Assembly: GCF_014764505.1 (NCBI RefSeq)
Contig: NZ_JACXWX010000012.1
Location: 62,001-126,000 of the forward strand
Length of the DNA stretch: 64,000 nt
From: Phormidium tenue FACHB-886
Lineage (GTDB): Bacteria > Cyanobacteriota > Cyanobacteriia > Elainellales > Elainellaceae
Reading direction: 5' to 3'
Position 1 is the stretch's first letter, and every line of letters starts with the position of its first letter. Under the pieces are notes generated by a model. The model was not told the origin of the DNA, searched no databases, and worked only from the letters and a program-made list of their open reading frames with translations. Made by a program: the position numbers and the translations under genes. Positions 1 to 9,400 of the stretch are shown here, piece after piece.

Positions 1-440
1 ATGTCTTTGTACATATCTAAGCTAGGACCCGGTCGCCGTCGTGGAGTGTTGCTAGGCAGCAGATAATCTGTTGCAAAGTTTGTGGCTTCAGGCGTAGAGA
101 CGGTAGTAGGGGTTGCGGTTGGAACTGCTGCTTCAGGAGCAGCATCAGACGAAGATTTAGTTTTCTTAACTTTTTTCTGTTTAGCAGTTGCCGCAGGGGT
201 CGGAGCTGCGCCATTTGTGGTTCCTTCAACAGCCAGAGCCGCTTCAACTGCCTTCAGGTCGATCGTCGGCTGAGCTGCCTGAGCGGGTGCTTCCTGATGG
301 GTTGCCTGAGCAGTTGTCTGCTTTGGCTCAGGTTTAGCTTCTTTAGCTTCTTTCGCCTCTTTTGCTTCGCTGGGGGAAGCTGGCTCTGCTTCTAGGAAAT
401 ATTCGGATTTTTTACCAATGCCCAAACGTTTGAGAATCAT
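1..440 (-). CDS. Partial Ala/Pro/Lys-rich hypothetical protein (C-terminus cut by window edge)
   Basis: Read on the minus strand from ATG at 440, with GGGAG about 10 nt upstream, the frame stays open to base 1, so only the first 146 residues are seen. A short N-terminal segment (MILKRLGIGKKSEYFLEAE) leads into a low-complexity linker of repeated KEA units, then Ala, Pro, Thr and Gln, with a Lys patch near residue 95. The visible part ends in TPRRRPGPSLDMYKDM, a tail I associate with uncharacterised cyanobacterial proteins. The composition suggests a disordered linker between short conserved ends. It lies downstream of ffh, beyond a strong hairpin. Function unknown. Confidence 0.7.
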   Translation of the reverse strand, partial: MILKRLGIGKKSEYFLEAEPASPSEAKEAKEAKEAKPEPKQTTAQATHQEAPAQAAQPTIDLKAVEAALAVEGTTNGAAPTPAATAKQKKVKKTKSSSDAAPEAAVPTATPTTVSTPEATNFATDYLLPSNTPRRRPGPSLDMYKD

Positions 441-563
441 TATGTCGATCGCTCCCAACCGGAGACTTTAGCGAGTGTGACTTATACAGCAATGCGGGGA
501 TTGACCCTATTGTTATGAGCCTATCATGAGACGAGGACTGGAACAGTCATGAGTTTTAGAATG

Positions 564-620
564 CCAGCACAAGTCATGGGTTGAAGAAAAGCCCTTCTCT
601 CAACCCATAACTTGTGCTGG
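564..620 (-). terminator. Long hairpin downstream of ffh
   Basis: The 21-nt arms 564-584 and 600-620 are complementary except for one position, around a 15-nt loop. It begins 11 bases past the ffh stop codon on the minus strand. Only a weak T-rich stretch follows, so it may be a terminator or an mRNA 3'-end stabiliser separating ffh from the gene at 1-440. Confidence 0.6.
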
Positions 621-631
621 TTTAGCAGATT

Positions 632-2104
632 CTACAGCGAGCCAAATCCTTTCTTTTTCTTGTCTTTCTTTTTCTTCTTCCCAGGCGCTGGGGACTGATA
701 GCCACGCCAGCCCGGCGGCGGCATCTGCCCACGTCCACCCATTGCTGGCGCACCGCCCCCAAACATACCGCCCATGCCAGGCATCCCTCCCATTCCCGGG
801 AAATTGCCCTGTCCCATTTGCTGCATCATCGATCGCATCTTTTGGAAGTCGTTGACCAGCTTACTAACATCATTAAGCGAGTAGCCTGCCCCTTTGGCGA
901 TGCGCTGGCGGCGGCTGGGAGAGCCTGCTAGCAGATCGGGGTTGCGCCGCTCTTCAATGGTCATGGAGCTGATCATGGCTTCAGCGCGTTTGAGCTGGGC
1001 TTCCCCTTGCTGGAGCTGCTCGTCGGAGATTTTGCCGCCCATACCCGGAATTAGCTTAACGATTCCTGCCAGCGACCCCATGTTTTTCATCATGCGGGTT
1101 TGCTTTAGGAAGTCGGTGAAGTCAAACTTGGCGGTAAGAATTTTTTCTTGGAGCTGCTCGGCATCGGCAAGATCTACTTCTTCTTGAGCTCTTTCAACCA
1201 GCGTCAGGACGTCGCCCATGCCCAAGATGCGAGATGCCATGCGGTCGGGGTAGAAAGGCTGGAGCGCCTCCACTTTTTCACCCACGCCGATGAACTTGAT
1301 CGGCTGCCCAGAGATTCGCCGCACCGAAAGAGCAGCCCCACCGCGAGTATCGCCGTCCATTTTGGTGAGAATTGCACCCGTGACGCCGATCTGCTCATGG
1401 AAGGTGCGCGTCAGGTTGGCAGCTTCTTGCCCTGTCATGGCATCCACGACCAGCAGCACTTCATGCGGCTGTACGGCTGCTTTGATCTGCGCTAGCTCTG
1501 CCATCATCGACTGGTCGATTTGCAGGCGACCTGCCGTATCAATAATTACCGTATCGATACCGTCGGCTTTGGCTTTCTCAATACCTTGACGGGCAATTTC
1601 GACTGGGTTGGCATCTGAACCCATCTCAAAGACAGGCACACCGATCTGCTTCCCTAGCGTCACGAGCTGATCGATCGCCGCCGGACGATAGACGTCTGTG
1701 GCAACTAGGAGCGTTGATCTCTCTAGCTTCCGTAAGTGCAATGCCAGTTTGGCGGTGGCGGTGGTTTTACCCGTCCCCTGCAGACCTGCCATCAACACGA
1801 TGGTGGGAGCGGTATCTGCCTTAACGAGGGGTACGTCTGTCTCGCCCATCACGGCAACTAGCTCATCGTAGATAATTTTGATGAACTGCTGCCCTGGATT
1901 AACGCCAGAAATTACCTCTGCGCCCAGCGCTTTCTCTTGGATCTCTGAAATAAAATCTTTAACCACCTGGAGGTTAACATCTGCCTCCAGCAATGCCCGA
2001 CGCACTTCGCGCAGCGCCTCTTGCACATTGGCTTCAGAAATTTTGTCCTGTCCTCGAATCTTCTTCCAAGCAGACTCCAGGCGATCGGCTAGGGCATCAA
2101 ACAT
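632..2104 (-). CDS. ffh: Signal recognition particle protein Ffh (SRP54)
   Basis: SRP GTPase that binds the 4.5S/scRNA and signal sequences and targets nascent membrane proteins, including thylakoid proteins, to FtsY and the translocon. The NG domain is complete: four-helix N domain, P-loop GLQGTGKTT near residue 110, DVYRPAA, DTAGR and TKMDGDTRGG. The methionine-rich M domain follows (KNMGSLAGIVKLIPGM). The C-terminus is an extended Gly/Met/Pro-rich segment ending in a lysine run (KKKKKDKKKKGFGSL). At 490 residues it is slightly longer than typical Ffh because of this tail. The ATG start fits the family. No SRP RNA gene was recognised nearby. Confidence 0.97.
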   Translation of the reverse strand: MFDALADRLESAWKKIRGQDKISEANVQEALREVRRALLEADVNLQVVKDFISEIQEKALGAEVISGVNPGQQFIKIIYDELVAVMGETDVPLVKADTAPTIVLMAGLQGTGKTTATAKLALHLRKLERSTLLVATDVYRPAAIDQLVTLGKQIGVPVFEMGSDANPVEIARQGIEKAKADGIDTVIIDTAGRLQIDQSMMAELAQIKAAVQPHEVLLVVDAMTGQEAANLTRTFHEQIGVTGAILTKMDGDTRGGAALSVRRISGQPIKFIGVGEKVEALQPFYPDRMASRILGMGDVLTLVERAQEEVDLADAEQLQEKILTAKFDFTDFLKQTRMMKNMGSLAGIVKLIPGMGGKISDEQLQQGEAQLKRAEAMISSMTIEERRNPDLLAGSPSRRQRIAKGAGYSLNDVSKLVNDFQKMRSMMQQMGQGNFPGMGGMPGMGGMFGGGAPAMGGRGQMPPPGWRGYQSPAPGKKKKKDKKKKGFGSL

Positions 2105-2569
2105 AGGAACTGTCTCTATCTATGACAATAACACTGGAAACTTTGAAGCCAGTCTTCTCATTTTAGCGGTTAGATGCAAAGCCTCGCGCTAACCTTGAGG
2201 TCTCCTCAAGTTTCCTGAGAGGAAGTCTAAATTTTACCCCCTTAATTCCTCTTGTTAAGGCTTACTGTGTACACAGAAGTTGCTGTAGATTGCTGGAGTT
2301 TGCGAATCCAAACCGTAGGTGCGATCGCACAAGCCGCTTCACATTACCTCCTCGTTGGGTGTTGCGAGTCACCTCTCTTCTACCCATACAACTTGCTTCC
2401 GTCTAATGCGAAGCGCCCTCTCCCGCACACCATCCACCTGCTCTGGAGGGGGTGTCGGGGGACGCAGCCGTCCCCTGACAGGGGGTGTGGGGGTCTCCCC
2501 CACGGTTCGGATTACTGCAACAGCCTCATTTAAAACAGAAACATTCTCCTTAGCCCGCTTAACTTTCCA
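2105..2569. other. Intergenic region with tandem GC-rich hairpins
   Basis: About 465 bases between ffh and the DUF445 gene. The small open frames on the plus strand have no ribosome binding site or recognisable protein and look like chance. The notable content is a run of G-tracts at 2440-2505 that forms two adjacent hairpins, listed separately. The ffh promoter should lie at the left end, because ffh is transcribed leftward from 2104. Confidence 0.6.
2453..2503. repeat. Two adjacent G-rich hairpins, intergenic palindromic repeat
   Basis: The first hairpin pairs TGTCGGGGGACG (2453-2464) with CGTCCCCTGACA (2469-2480) around the tetraloop CAGC, with one G-T pair. The second pairs GTGGGGG (2487-2493) with CCCCCAC (2497-2503) around TCT. 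Each is preceded by GGGGGTGT, so the two look like diverged copies of one unit. This is the look of a dispersed cyanobacterial intergenic repeat. No other copy was noticed in the window. Confidence 0.6.
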
Positions 2570-3850
2570 TTAGCGAATCAACAAACTCGCCGTTTGGATC
2601 AACCCGATTACAAAACCCAGAACTCCACCCAAATTCACAATTGCTTGCAGTTCACTTTTCACAATGCCCTGAATTGCTAGCTCCAATTCTTTGGGAGACG
2701 TAGCTCGGACGCGATCGATGATCACCTGATCAATGTTGAGAATTGGAATGGCTTGAGCAACGATCTTCTCCAAATCTCGCTCTAAGTAGCGCTCCAGCAC
2801 CAGCGCTAGCTCCTGACTAACGGGTTTTAGCGAACTGCTGACTGCATCAGAGCTACGGATTCGGTTAAGCAAGAGTGAAGCAATATTTTCCCAGTCAATT
2901 GAGATGCTTAGGTCTTGCAGCAGATCGGCTCCCTTGTTCTGCAAATAATCACGCACAGAGTCCCGCATCGTTTTACGGAACTGTCGCACCGTAGAGACGG
3001 GCAGATTCTGCAAAGAAAGGTTTTCCAGCAGTTCCTTAAGCCGTCCCCGGATACTCAAAGATGTACTCAGTTCAGCAATGCGAGCATTGCTCAATTCTCG
3101 TTCGTCTAGGCAATATGTTCGCAGCTTGGTCAGGGCATTACGAACCCCAAACAGATTCGCAACAACCCAATAAGTGCCGCTGGTTTTTTCGCGGAAGCTT
3201 TCGTCAATCACCCGAATGTTGCGATCGGTTAAGAAATCAACAATTGCCTGCCGTACCAAATCCGGGGGAAGCGCTACCTCCAGCAGCCACTTAGAAAGTT
3301 GCTCAGCTTGCACCTCAGTCAGCCGCAGCTCCAATAAAACCTGATCAAAAATTTGGTTGAGCTGTGTCTCCAAAAAATCTTCCTGTCGCGCCATAACCTT
3401 AATCAGGCGGGGCAAAGACTGGCTCAGCAGATCCTGAAGAATACTAGCAATAATTTTTACAGCTTTATCCTGGTTTGCACCCTGGACTTGCTCCAGCACC
3501 AGTTCCAACAGCCAGTAGATTGCTGCCTGCATTCGCTCGGTTTGCAGCAGCTTCCGCGCCAGGTTCTGTAGCTCTTCCGGCGTTAGCAGCGATCCCATGA
3601 TCGTGTCAGAAATTCGCTTTGCTAACCGCTCCTGGTTGCTAGGAATCAATCCCGGTGTGAAAGGCAAGCGCCGCCCACCCACATAGATTGCTTGATAGGG
3701 GCGAAATAGCATCTTGATGGCGATGTCGTTGGTAAAGTATCCGATGATACCACCAACGATCGGCGGTGCAGCCAGCGTCCAAAATGTTATTAGATCCACA
3801 GGACGAAAAAATAGGGTAGTAGGCGAAAGATTCCCCGCCGCATACAGCAT
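2570..3850 (-). CDS. DUF445 family membrane-associated protein
   Basis: Uncharacterised DUF445 (YheB-like) protein of about 426 residues. The signature is near the N-terminus: a hydrophobic segment with [19 protein letters not shown], then the conserved [18 protein letters not shown] long charged helical middle follows, and a second hydrophobic helix ([19 protein letters not shown]) closes the protein, so both ends are probably membrane-anchored with a soluble or coiled centre. The ATG at 3850 was chosen; a TTG 21 bases upstream and a GTG at 3799 are alternatives, and the GTG would start the protein just before the first membrane helix. The cellular role of the family is not known to me. Confidence 0.85.
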   Translation of the reverse strand: MLYAAGNLSPTTLFFRPVDLITFWTLAAPPIVGGIIGYFTNDIAIKMLFRPYQAIYVGGRRLPFTPGLIPSNQERLAKRISDTIMGSLLTPEELQNLARKLLQTERMQAAIYWLLELVLEQVQGANQDKAVKIIASILQDLLSQSLPRLIKVMARQEDFLETQLNQIFDQVLLELRLTEVQAEQLSKWLLEVALPPDLVRQAIVDFLTDRNIRVIDESFREKTSGTYWVVANLFGVRNALTKLRTYCLDERELSNARIAELSTSLSIRGRLKELLENLSLQNLPVSTVRQFRKTMRDSVRDYLQNKGADLLQDLSISIDWENIASLLLNRIRSSDAVSSSLKPVSQELALVLERYLERDLEKIVAQAIPILNIDQVIIDRVRATSPKELELAIQGIVKSELQAIVNLGGVLGFVIGLIQTASLLIR

Positions 3851-4078
3851 CAAAAGACGAGGAAAGGACAATCATCAGGCAGGCAAGCGGTTTAGTCCCA
3901 TTTCCATTTTGTATTTTTTACAGCAGTTTGGGCTGGAAGGGACACTAGAGGTCTTCCGCTCTTTAGGGCTGGAAAACCGTACAACGGAACTTTCCCTTAA
4001 TAGCCGTGCCGAACTTCTCCGTAGTTCATCTAAGTAGCTAATCTAATGGGCAATGAGTATCGTGTTTGCACCGTTTGA

Positions 4079-4783
4079 CTATTTTGTGGCGACGAGCACA
4101 CCCATCAGTCCACCTGCAATTGGATAGTGAACCGCTGCCGAAAACCCTGCTTGCCGCGCCAACGCTACTTGCTCAGCCCCTCTAGGAAAGCGATCGAGGC
4201 TGGGGCTGATGTAGGCATATTCCTCTCGCAGCCCCATCGCTTCTGCCAAAGGCACCACGAATGTATCGAGATACCACTGCTGAAAGGCGCGGAGCTGCGA
4301 ATTGTCTGGACGATGAAAATCTAAAATGGCGACCTTACGACCAGGCTTAAGGACGCGATGCAGTTCTCGGAGGCTGCGTGGAATATCAGTAACATTTCGC
4401 AGCCCATAACCCATCGTGATTGCATCAAAATGACTGGTTTCAAAGGGCAAACTGAGTGCATCCCCTTGTACCCAGCCGATTGGTGCGGCAGTGCTGAAGT
4501 GAAGTTTCTCCTGGGCGATGGCCAATTGCGCTTCCGAAAAATCCAGCCCATAGACCTGCCCCGTGCTGCCGGCTCGCTGTGCTAACAGTCGAGCTAAGTC
4601 ACCGCTACCGCAGCATACGTCCAGACAGGTTGCCCCTAGCTGTGGCTCACTCCACTTCACAGTCATTTGCTTCCAAACGCGGTGCAGCCCCAGGCTAAGT
4701 TGATCGTTGAGGCGATCGTACGCTGGAGCAATGCGGTTAAACAGCGCCTGAATATCTTCGGGTGGAATGACGGTCGATCTCAC
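4079..4783 (-). CDS. menG: Demethylphylloquinone / demethylmenaquinone methyltransferase (UbiE/MenG family)
   Basis: SAM-dependent class I methyltransferase. In cyanobacteria this family makes the last ring methylation of phylloquinone, the secondary acceptor of photosystem I. The N-terminal IQALFNRIAPAYDRLND is the UbiE signature. The SAM-binding motif I is CLDVCCGSGDLARLLA, followed by GLDFSEAQL and the family motif TMGYGLRNVTDIPRSLRE. The length of 234 residues is normal. The start is a GTG (MRSTVIPPEDIQ). It stands alone between the DUF445 gene and a response regulator, with no other quinone gene beside it. Confidence 0.93.
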   Translation of the reverse strand: MRSTVIPPEDIQALFNRIAPAYDRLNDQLSLGLHRVWKQMTVKWSEPQLGATCLDVCCGSGDLARLLAQRAGSTGQVYGLDFSEAQLAIAQEKLHFSTAAPIGWVQGDALSLPFETSHFDAITMGYGLRNVTDIPRSLRELHRVLKPGRKVAILDFHRPDNSQLRAFQQWYLDTFVVPLAEAMGLREEYAYISPSLDRFPRGAEQVALARQAGFSAAVHYPIAGGLMGVLVATK

Positions 4784-4920
4784 AGTTGGGCAAGCAGCAA
4801 CTACCCCTCAATCCTATCGTGGGCAGAGCCTCGCAAATTTTTAGGACAAACCTTTCCCTGGAAAAGCCCCGCTGCGTGGAGCGTTAAATCTCAGTTAAGT
4901 CCGATAGATACAGACAGTCC

Positions 4921-5850
4921 TTAGCAAACGCAGGCTAGTGCTATACCAATTTGTTGCACAGATAGCTCAATCAGGGCAAGTTCGTCTTCTTGCAGCGGGC
5001 AGGGCTGCCCCCATTGCAAAGAGAGAAGCGCCAGAACTTGATTGCGGAAGACAACAGGCGCAACCAGATGTGCCTGAATTCCTGCATCGGCATACTGGGG
5101 TAGGCTTGCCAGCGTTGCATCAACTGAGAGACTGGTAAACCCCTGAATTTTTTGGCTGGCAATTGCCTCTTGTGCAAATGAATCATGACTAAGCCAGTCG
5201 CCTGCGCTGCCGTTCATGCCATTTGCTCCAACTGCGCCCAAAGCTGCATTTGTGACTATCTGCAAAATACAGCGATCGGCTCCAAAAACTTTAGTGCAGG
5301 CATCGGCGATCGGCTGGAGACAATCCGCAACCTGAGTGGCTTGGGAAGCAACTTGGGCAATTGTGCTAAGCAGAGTCGTTTGGGCTTGGGCGCGGCGTAG
5401 CTCCTCCGTCCGGTGCTTTAGCAATTCGTAGGTTTCGGCGGCACGCTGCACAACGATCTTTAGCTCGTTGGGTTCCCACGGCTTGGTGATGTATTTGTAG
5501 ACCTGTCCAGAATTAATTGCCTCTACCAGGTCTTCAACATCCGTAAAACCTGTGAGAATGATCCGCATTGTATCGGGAAACTGTGGCACGGTGCGGCTGA
5601 GAAACTCTGTTCCTCTCATTTCTGGCATTCGCTGGTCAGAAATAATAACAGCCACTTCCCCTTCTTCCGCTAGCATACTCAAGGCAGCCAAACCGTTCTC
5701 TGCTCGTAAGACATTAAAATCTCGACGAAAAGTGCGATAGAGCAGATCAAGATTGTCGGGTTCATCATCAACAACCAACATCTTCGGCTTTGGGGGACGC
5801 TCCAAGCTTCTAAACCGACGACTAGTGGGTTCTGATAGGGCGCTACTCAT
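4921..5850 (-). CDS. Two-component response regulator, receiver plus GAF domain
   Basis: An N-terminal receiver domain begins at MLVVDDEPDN. The phospho-acceptor is expected at Asp72 in VIISDQRMPEMRG, with the conserved Thr in ILTGFTD and Lys in YITKPWEPNEL. The KPWEP motif is shared with RpfG/HD-GYP-type receivers. A coiled linker (residues about 130-150) joins it to a GAF-like domain (LLSTIAQVASQATQVADCLQPI, then RCILQIV). There is no HD-GYP, GGDEF or DNA-binding output. The 309-residue protein could pass a signal through GAF-mediated interactions with a kinase. No histidine kinase is adjacent, so its partner is unknown. ATG start at 5850. Confidence 0.88.
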   Translation of the reverse strand: MSSALSEPTSRRFRSLERPPKPKMLVVDDEPDNLDLLYRTFRRDFNVLRAENGLAALSMLAEEGEVAVIISDQRMPEMRGTEFLSRTVPQFPDTMRIILTGFTDVEDLVEAINSGQVYKYITKPWEPNELKIVVQRAAETYELLKHRTEELRRAQAQTTLLSTIAQVASQATQVADCLQPIADACTKVFGADRCILQIVTNAALGAVGANGMNGSAGDWLSHDSFAQEAIASQKIQGFTSLSVDATLASLPQYADAGIQAHLVAPVVFRNQVLALLSLQWGQPCPLQEDELALIELSVQQIGIALACVC

Positions 5851-6207
5851 GAAATCAAGACTCCTTCAAGAAATCGGAGCAAAGTGAGGTGAATCGTGGA
5901 CTGATAATCTCCTTCTAGTCTTGACAGCTTTGCCATAGTTCTAACTTGCTTGAGCAAAATGTGCTTGATTTCTTTGTTTTGTTAAGTATTGCTTGAAGCA
6001 GCATTTCTCTATGCCGCTATCACCGGCTTGCACCATAGATAGTTCGCAGTAAACCATGCCCTAGTTTTAAAAAATTTCTCTTTTCTAGGCTCTGCTTTTT
6101 CAAAAGGCGAGCGGATTTAGCAGGCTCGAATAACTTGGCGGTCGAACAGAATCTTTTTAGACATTCTCTTACGGGTTTGCTTTAAAGCTTTAGGGCTTGC
6201 TTTAAAA
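5851..6207. other. Intergenic region, no gene seen
   Basis: AT-rich stretch between rpsU and the response regulator. It carries an imperfect direct repeat, TTGCTTTAAAGCTTTAGGG then TTGCTTTAAAACTTTAGAG, at about 6178-6216, next to the rpsU hairpin. The promoter of the response regulator is expected in its left half. No convincing open frame was found. Confidence 0.5.
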
Positions 6208-6255
6208 CTTTAGAGGGTCGAAGACTGCAACCATGCAACTTCTGACCCTCTAAAG
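6208..6255 (-). terminator. Terminator of rpsU
   Basis: CTTTAGAGGGTC (6208-6219) is perfectly complementary to GACCCTCTAAAG (6244-6255), and GAAG/CTTC extends the stem inward. Read leftward from rpsU the stem is followed by TTTT. It lies about 100 bases past the rpsU stop. Confidence 0.7.
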
Positions 6256-6355
6256 CTTGTGGATAGCTTTTTTAGCTTCTTTAGCGTTTGGCGATCGCAG
6301 TTACAGCGTCGTTGCGACTGTAGAGCTGCTTGATGGACTACCTGCAAAAAATTCT

Positions 6356-6535
6356 TTAGCGGAACCGCCGCTTGCGACGCGCCATGATTGCTTTGCGCTT
6401 GCGCTTTTCTAGAGGCGTCTCAAAATGCCGGTGGCTCTTTACATCTGCCAAAATGCCTGCTTTGGAAACTTGGCGTTTAAAGCGGCGCAGTGCGGACTCT
6501 ATTCCTTCGTTTTCGCCTAAGACCACTTGGGTCAT
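6356..6535 (-). CDS. rpsU: 30S ribosomal protein S21
   Basis: 59-residue protein read directly from the minus strand, starting [20 protein letters not shown] and ending RRKRRFR. It has the S21 features: a short N-terminal segment, [14 protein letters not shown] and a very basic C-terminal helix ([16 protein letters not shown]). It sits on the small-subunit platform near the 3' end of 16S rRNA and aids initiation. The ribosome binding site AAGGAG lies just upstream of the ATG at 6535. It is monocistronic here, with its own terminator. In many cyanobacteria rpsU follows an RRM protein gene; here that protein is about 39 kb away. Confidence 0.95.
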   Translation of the reverse strand: MTQVVLGENEGIESALRRFKRQVSKAGILADVKSHRHFETPLEKRKRKAIMARRKRRFR

Positions 6536-6777
6536 GCTGCTCTCTCCTTGTCGTTAAACAAACTTGCACAGTAAATTGACCAGCGATCGAATCATTCGCC
6601 GTTATGCTATTTTATGAATTCTCGGCAGCTTCGGCAATATCTACAACACTGACATTTTCATATTTTGCAGGGGAGATTTGCAAACTAGCGGTTGCAAATC
6701 ATTATTAAGCAAAATTTGCCAAGAGTATCGTCACTCAGGCGCTTCAGTAACGATATGATTGCAGCACTTCTTCAAGC

Positions 6778-6813
6778 GCAGCTTACAAAGCAACTGCAGC
6801 TTACAAAGCAACT
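6778..6813. repeat. Perfect 18-bp tandem duplication upstream of murF
   Basis: GCAGCTTACAAAGCAACT occurs twice back to back (6778-6795 and 6796-6813), ending 20 bases before the murF start. The unit is in frame with an N-terminal extension of the murF frame, but the extension is probably not translated. Confidence 0.85.
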
Positions 6814-6833
6814 TAGGGCAAGGCAATTTAGGC

Positions 6834-8192
6834 ATGGCGTGTCGCGTTTTTCTTGAGCAACTGATCGAGCAGCTAGACCATTTGAATGTGAAGCCGCTAA
6901 ATATTTCTGAATCTGTCCGTTCGCAGACAGTTGCACACATAGTGACAGATAGCCGCAGCATCCAGCCTGGAGAGGTATTCTTGGCGCTGCGGGGCGATCG
7001 CTTTGATGGTCATGCTTTTGTGGAAGGGGCAATTCAGCAAGGGGCGATCGCGGCAATTGTGGATTCAGCGCTGCCAACGGCTGCTGCACTGCCGCTGCTG
7101 CTGGTTCCCGATACGCTGCAGGCATATCAGACGATTGGGCGCTGGTGGCGCGATCGGTTCCAGATTCCAGTGATTGCCGTAACGGGGTCGGTCGGCAAAA
7201 CAACGACAAAAGAACTGATTGCAGCGGTGCTATCCACTCAAGGGCAAGTTTTAAAGACCCAGGCAAACTACAACAACGAGATTGGTGTACCCAAAACGCT
7301 GCTGGAGCTAAACTCAAACCATGATTATGCCGTGATTGAGATGGGCATGAGAGCCGTTGGGGAAATTGCCCTACTGACGCGGATCGCCCGTCCAGATATT
7401 GCCGTAATTACTAACGTTGGTACTGCCCACATTGGGCGATTGGGATCAGAGCAGGCGATCGCCTACGCAAAATGTGAGCTGCTGCAAGAGCTTCCACCTA
7501 CAGGAATTGCAATCCTCAATCACGATAATCCGCTCCTCATGGAAGCAGCCGCAAGGATCTGGCAAGGCAGAACGATTACATATGGGCTAGAAGGTGGCGA
7601 TCTACAGGGTGAACTAATCAATTCTCAGACGTTAGCCGTGGACGGCATGAAGCTACCATTGCCGCTGCCAGGTCGTCACAATGCGCTAAATTACCTGGCA
7701 GCCCTTGCCGTTGCTAAAGTGCTACAGATCGATAGATTGCTGCTGGCTCAGGGGGTGACGATCGACTTACCCAAAGGACGAGCACAGCGCCTTGAACTGC
7801 CCAATGACATTGTGATTCTTGATGAAACCTACAATGCCGGATTGGAATCGATGACAGCATCACTGCATCTGCTAGCTGAAACTCCCGGTCAGCGGCGAAT
7901 TGCGGTGTTGGGCACAATGAAGGAATTGGGCGATCGTTCTCCAGAATTTCATCATCAGGTGGGGCATTTAGCTCAGGCATTGCAGCTAGATGCGCTACTA
8001 ATTCTGGCTGATGAAGCGGAAAGCCAAGCGATGGCAGCAGGCGCGGCTCCTCTGCAGGCAGAACAGTTTTCCAACCCTGCTGATCTGGTGAACCGCCTCA
8101 AAGAACTGGTGCAACCGGGCGATCGTCTGCTGTTTAAGGCATCAAGGGCAGTGGGCTTAGAACGAGTAGTGGAACAATTTGTTCAGGAATGA
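6834..8192 (+). CDS. murF: UDP-N-acetylmuramoyl-tripeptide--D-alanyl-D-alanine ligase
   Basis: Cytoplasmic ATP-dependent Mur ligase that adds D-Ala-D-Ala to the UDP-MurNAc-tripeptide, completing the peptidoglycan stem. The three-domain fold is clear: an N-terminal domain with VTDSRSIQPGEVFLALRG, a central ATPase domain with P-loop TGSVGKTTTK (about residue 118), ANYNNEIGVP and EMGMR, and a C-terminal domain with DETYNAG. The ATG at 6834 (MACRVFLEQL) was preferred over the ATG at 6759 because the extra residues are encoded by a tandem repeat. Length from this start is 452 residues, normal for MurF. It precedes obg on the same strand. Confidence 0.95.
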   Translation: MACRVFLEQLIEQLDHLNVKPLNISESVRSQTVAHIVTDSRSIQPGEVFLALRGDRFDGHAFVEGAIQQGAIAAIVDSALPTAAALPLLLVPDTLQAYQTIGRWWRDRFQIPVIAVTGSVGKTTTKELIAAVLSTQGQVLKTQANYNNEIGVPKTLLELNSNHDYAVIEMGMRAVGEIALLTRIARPDIAVITNVGTAHIGRLGSEQAIAYAKCELLQELPPTGIAILNHDNPLLMEAAARIWQGRTITYGLEGGDLQGELINSQTLAVDGMKLPLPLPGRHNALNYLAALAVAKVLQIDRLLLAQGVTIDLPKGRAQRLELPNDIVILDETYNAGLESMTASLHLLAETPGQRRIAVLGTMKELGDRSPEFHHQVGHLAQALQLDALLILADEAESQAMAAGAAPLQAEQFSNPADLVNRLKELVQPGDRLLFKASRAVGLERVVEQFVQE

Positions 8193-8334
8193 GCGAGTGG
8201 AGATGAATTGAATCTGCTGCCCTACTCCTTGAAATACTCGATACCATCGAAGAGGGGGATTTGCTCAATCCTGCTTTTGTGCAGGAGCAACCGCAAACTT
8301 GGCGATCCCTACAAAAGCTTTTAGGGATAAGGTC

Positions 8335-9396
8335 ATGCAATTTATTGATCAGGCGGAAATTGAGGTTCTGGGCGGAAACGGAGGCGATGGAATGGTTGCC
8401 TTCCGCCGAGAAAAGTATGTGCCTGCGGGAGGTCCGGCGGGCGGTAATGGTGGCAGGGGTGGATCGGTGATATTAATGGCAGCAGAACATTTGCAAACGC
8501 TGCTGGATTTTAGATATGCCCATGTGTTTAAGGCAGAGGATGGACAGCGGGGCGGTCCTAAGAATATGACTGGGGCTTCAGGAAGCGATCTCCTCGTGGA
8601 AGTCCCCTGCGGCACGGTGGTCTATGATGCCCACACGGATGAAGTTTTGGGCGATCTCACTACACTAGGACAGAGCTTGTGCGTTGCCCAAGGCGGTAAA
8701 GGAGGGCTGGGCAACAAGCATTTCCTTAGCAATCGCAATCGTGCGCCAGAAAAAGCATTGCCCGGATTGCCCGGAGAGGAACGCTTGATTCGGCTGGAGC
8801 TGAAGCTGCTGGCAGAAGTGGGAATTATCGGGCTACCGAATGCAGGCAAATCAACTTTGATTTCGGCGCTGTCGGCGGCACGTCCCAAAATCGCGGATTA
8901 TCCTTTTACCACGCTTGTGCCCAATTTAGGCGTGGTGCGGAAGCCGACGGGTGATGGCACAGTATTTGCTGATATTCCTGGACTGATTGAGGGCGCTCAC
9001 CAAGGAACCGGACTGGGACATGATTTTCTGCGACATATTGAGCGGACTCGGGTATTGCTGCACTTAATTGACGTAACTGCTGCAGACCCGATCGCCGCTT
9101 ATGAAACGATTCAATCTGAGCTGACAGCCTACGGGCGCGGGCTAGAACACCGGCCGCAAATTGTCGCGATCAATAAGCTGGATGCGCTGCCGCCTGATGA
9201 CCCAACTCCATCGGCGATCGCCACTCAGCTTCGCCAGCGCACAGATGATCCAATTTTTGCGATCTCTGCCGTTGCTGGTATTGGGCTAGAGCCGATGCTC
9301 CAAAAGGTTTGGCAGGTTTTAGAGGAGGCGCAAGCGCCAGCCCCCCCCGAAGATCTCACTGTAGAGTCAGAGTTTGTGGTGCGATCGCCCAGCTAG
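8335..9396 (+). CDS. obg: GTPase Obg/CgtA
   Basis: Ribosome-associated GTPase involved in 50S assembly and stress control. The N-terminal Obg domain starts [11 protein letters not shown] and has the glycine-rich runs expected of its type II helices ([27 protein letters not shown]). The G domain follows: G1 GLPNAGKST (about residue 165), [10 protein letters not shown]3 [10 protein letters not shown]4 NKLD. It ends soon after the G domain at residue 353 and lacks the C-terminal OCT domain of some Firmicute homologues. The start at 8335 matches the conserved family N-terminus and has AGGGATAAGG upstream; the ATG at 8299 adds 12 unconserved residues. Confidence 0.95.
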   Translation: MQFIDQAEIEVLGGNGGDGMVAFRREKYVPAGGPAGGNGGRGGSVILMAAEHLQTLLDFRYAHVFKAEDGQRGGPKNMTGASGSDLLVEVPCGTVVYDAHTDEVLGDLTTLGQSLCVAQGGKGGLGNKHFLSNRNRAPEKALPGLPGEERLIRLELKLLAEVGIIGLPNAGKSTLISALSAARPKIADYPFTTLVPNLGVVRKPTGDGTVFADIPGLIEGAHQGTGLGHDFLRHIERTRVLLHLIDVTAADPIAAYETIQSELTAYGRGLEHRPQIVAINKLDALPPDDPTPSAIATQLRQRTDDPIFAISAVAGIGLEPMLQKVWQVLEEAQAPAPPEDLTVESEFVVRSPS

Positions 9397-9400
9397 AAAG

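Noticed and set aside
1-440. Ribosomal protein S16 (often near ffh)
   Set aside because: The N-terminus MILKRLGIGKK is superficially similar, but the rest is a low-complexity linker unlike S16.
2252-2573. Overlapping plus-strand frames of 84-93 codons
   Set aside because: They run through the G-rich hairpins and encode no recognisable protein.
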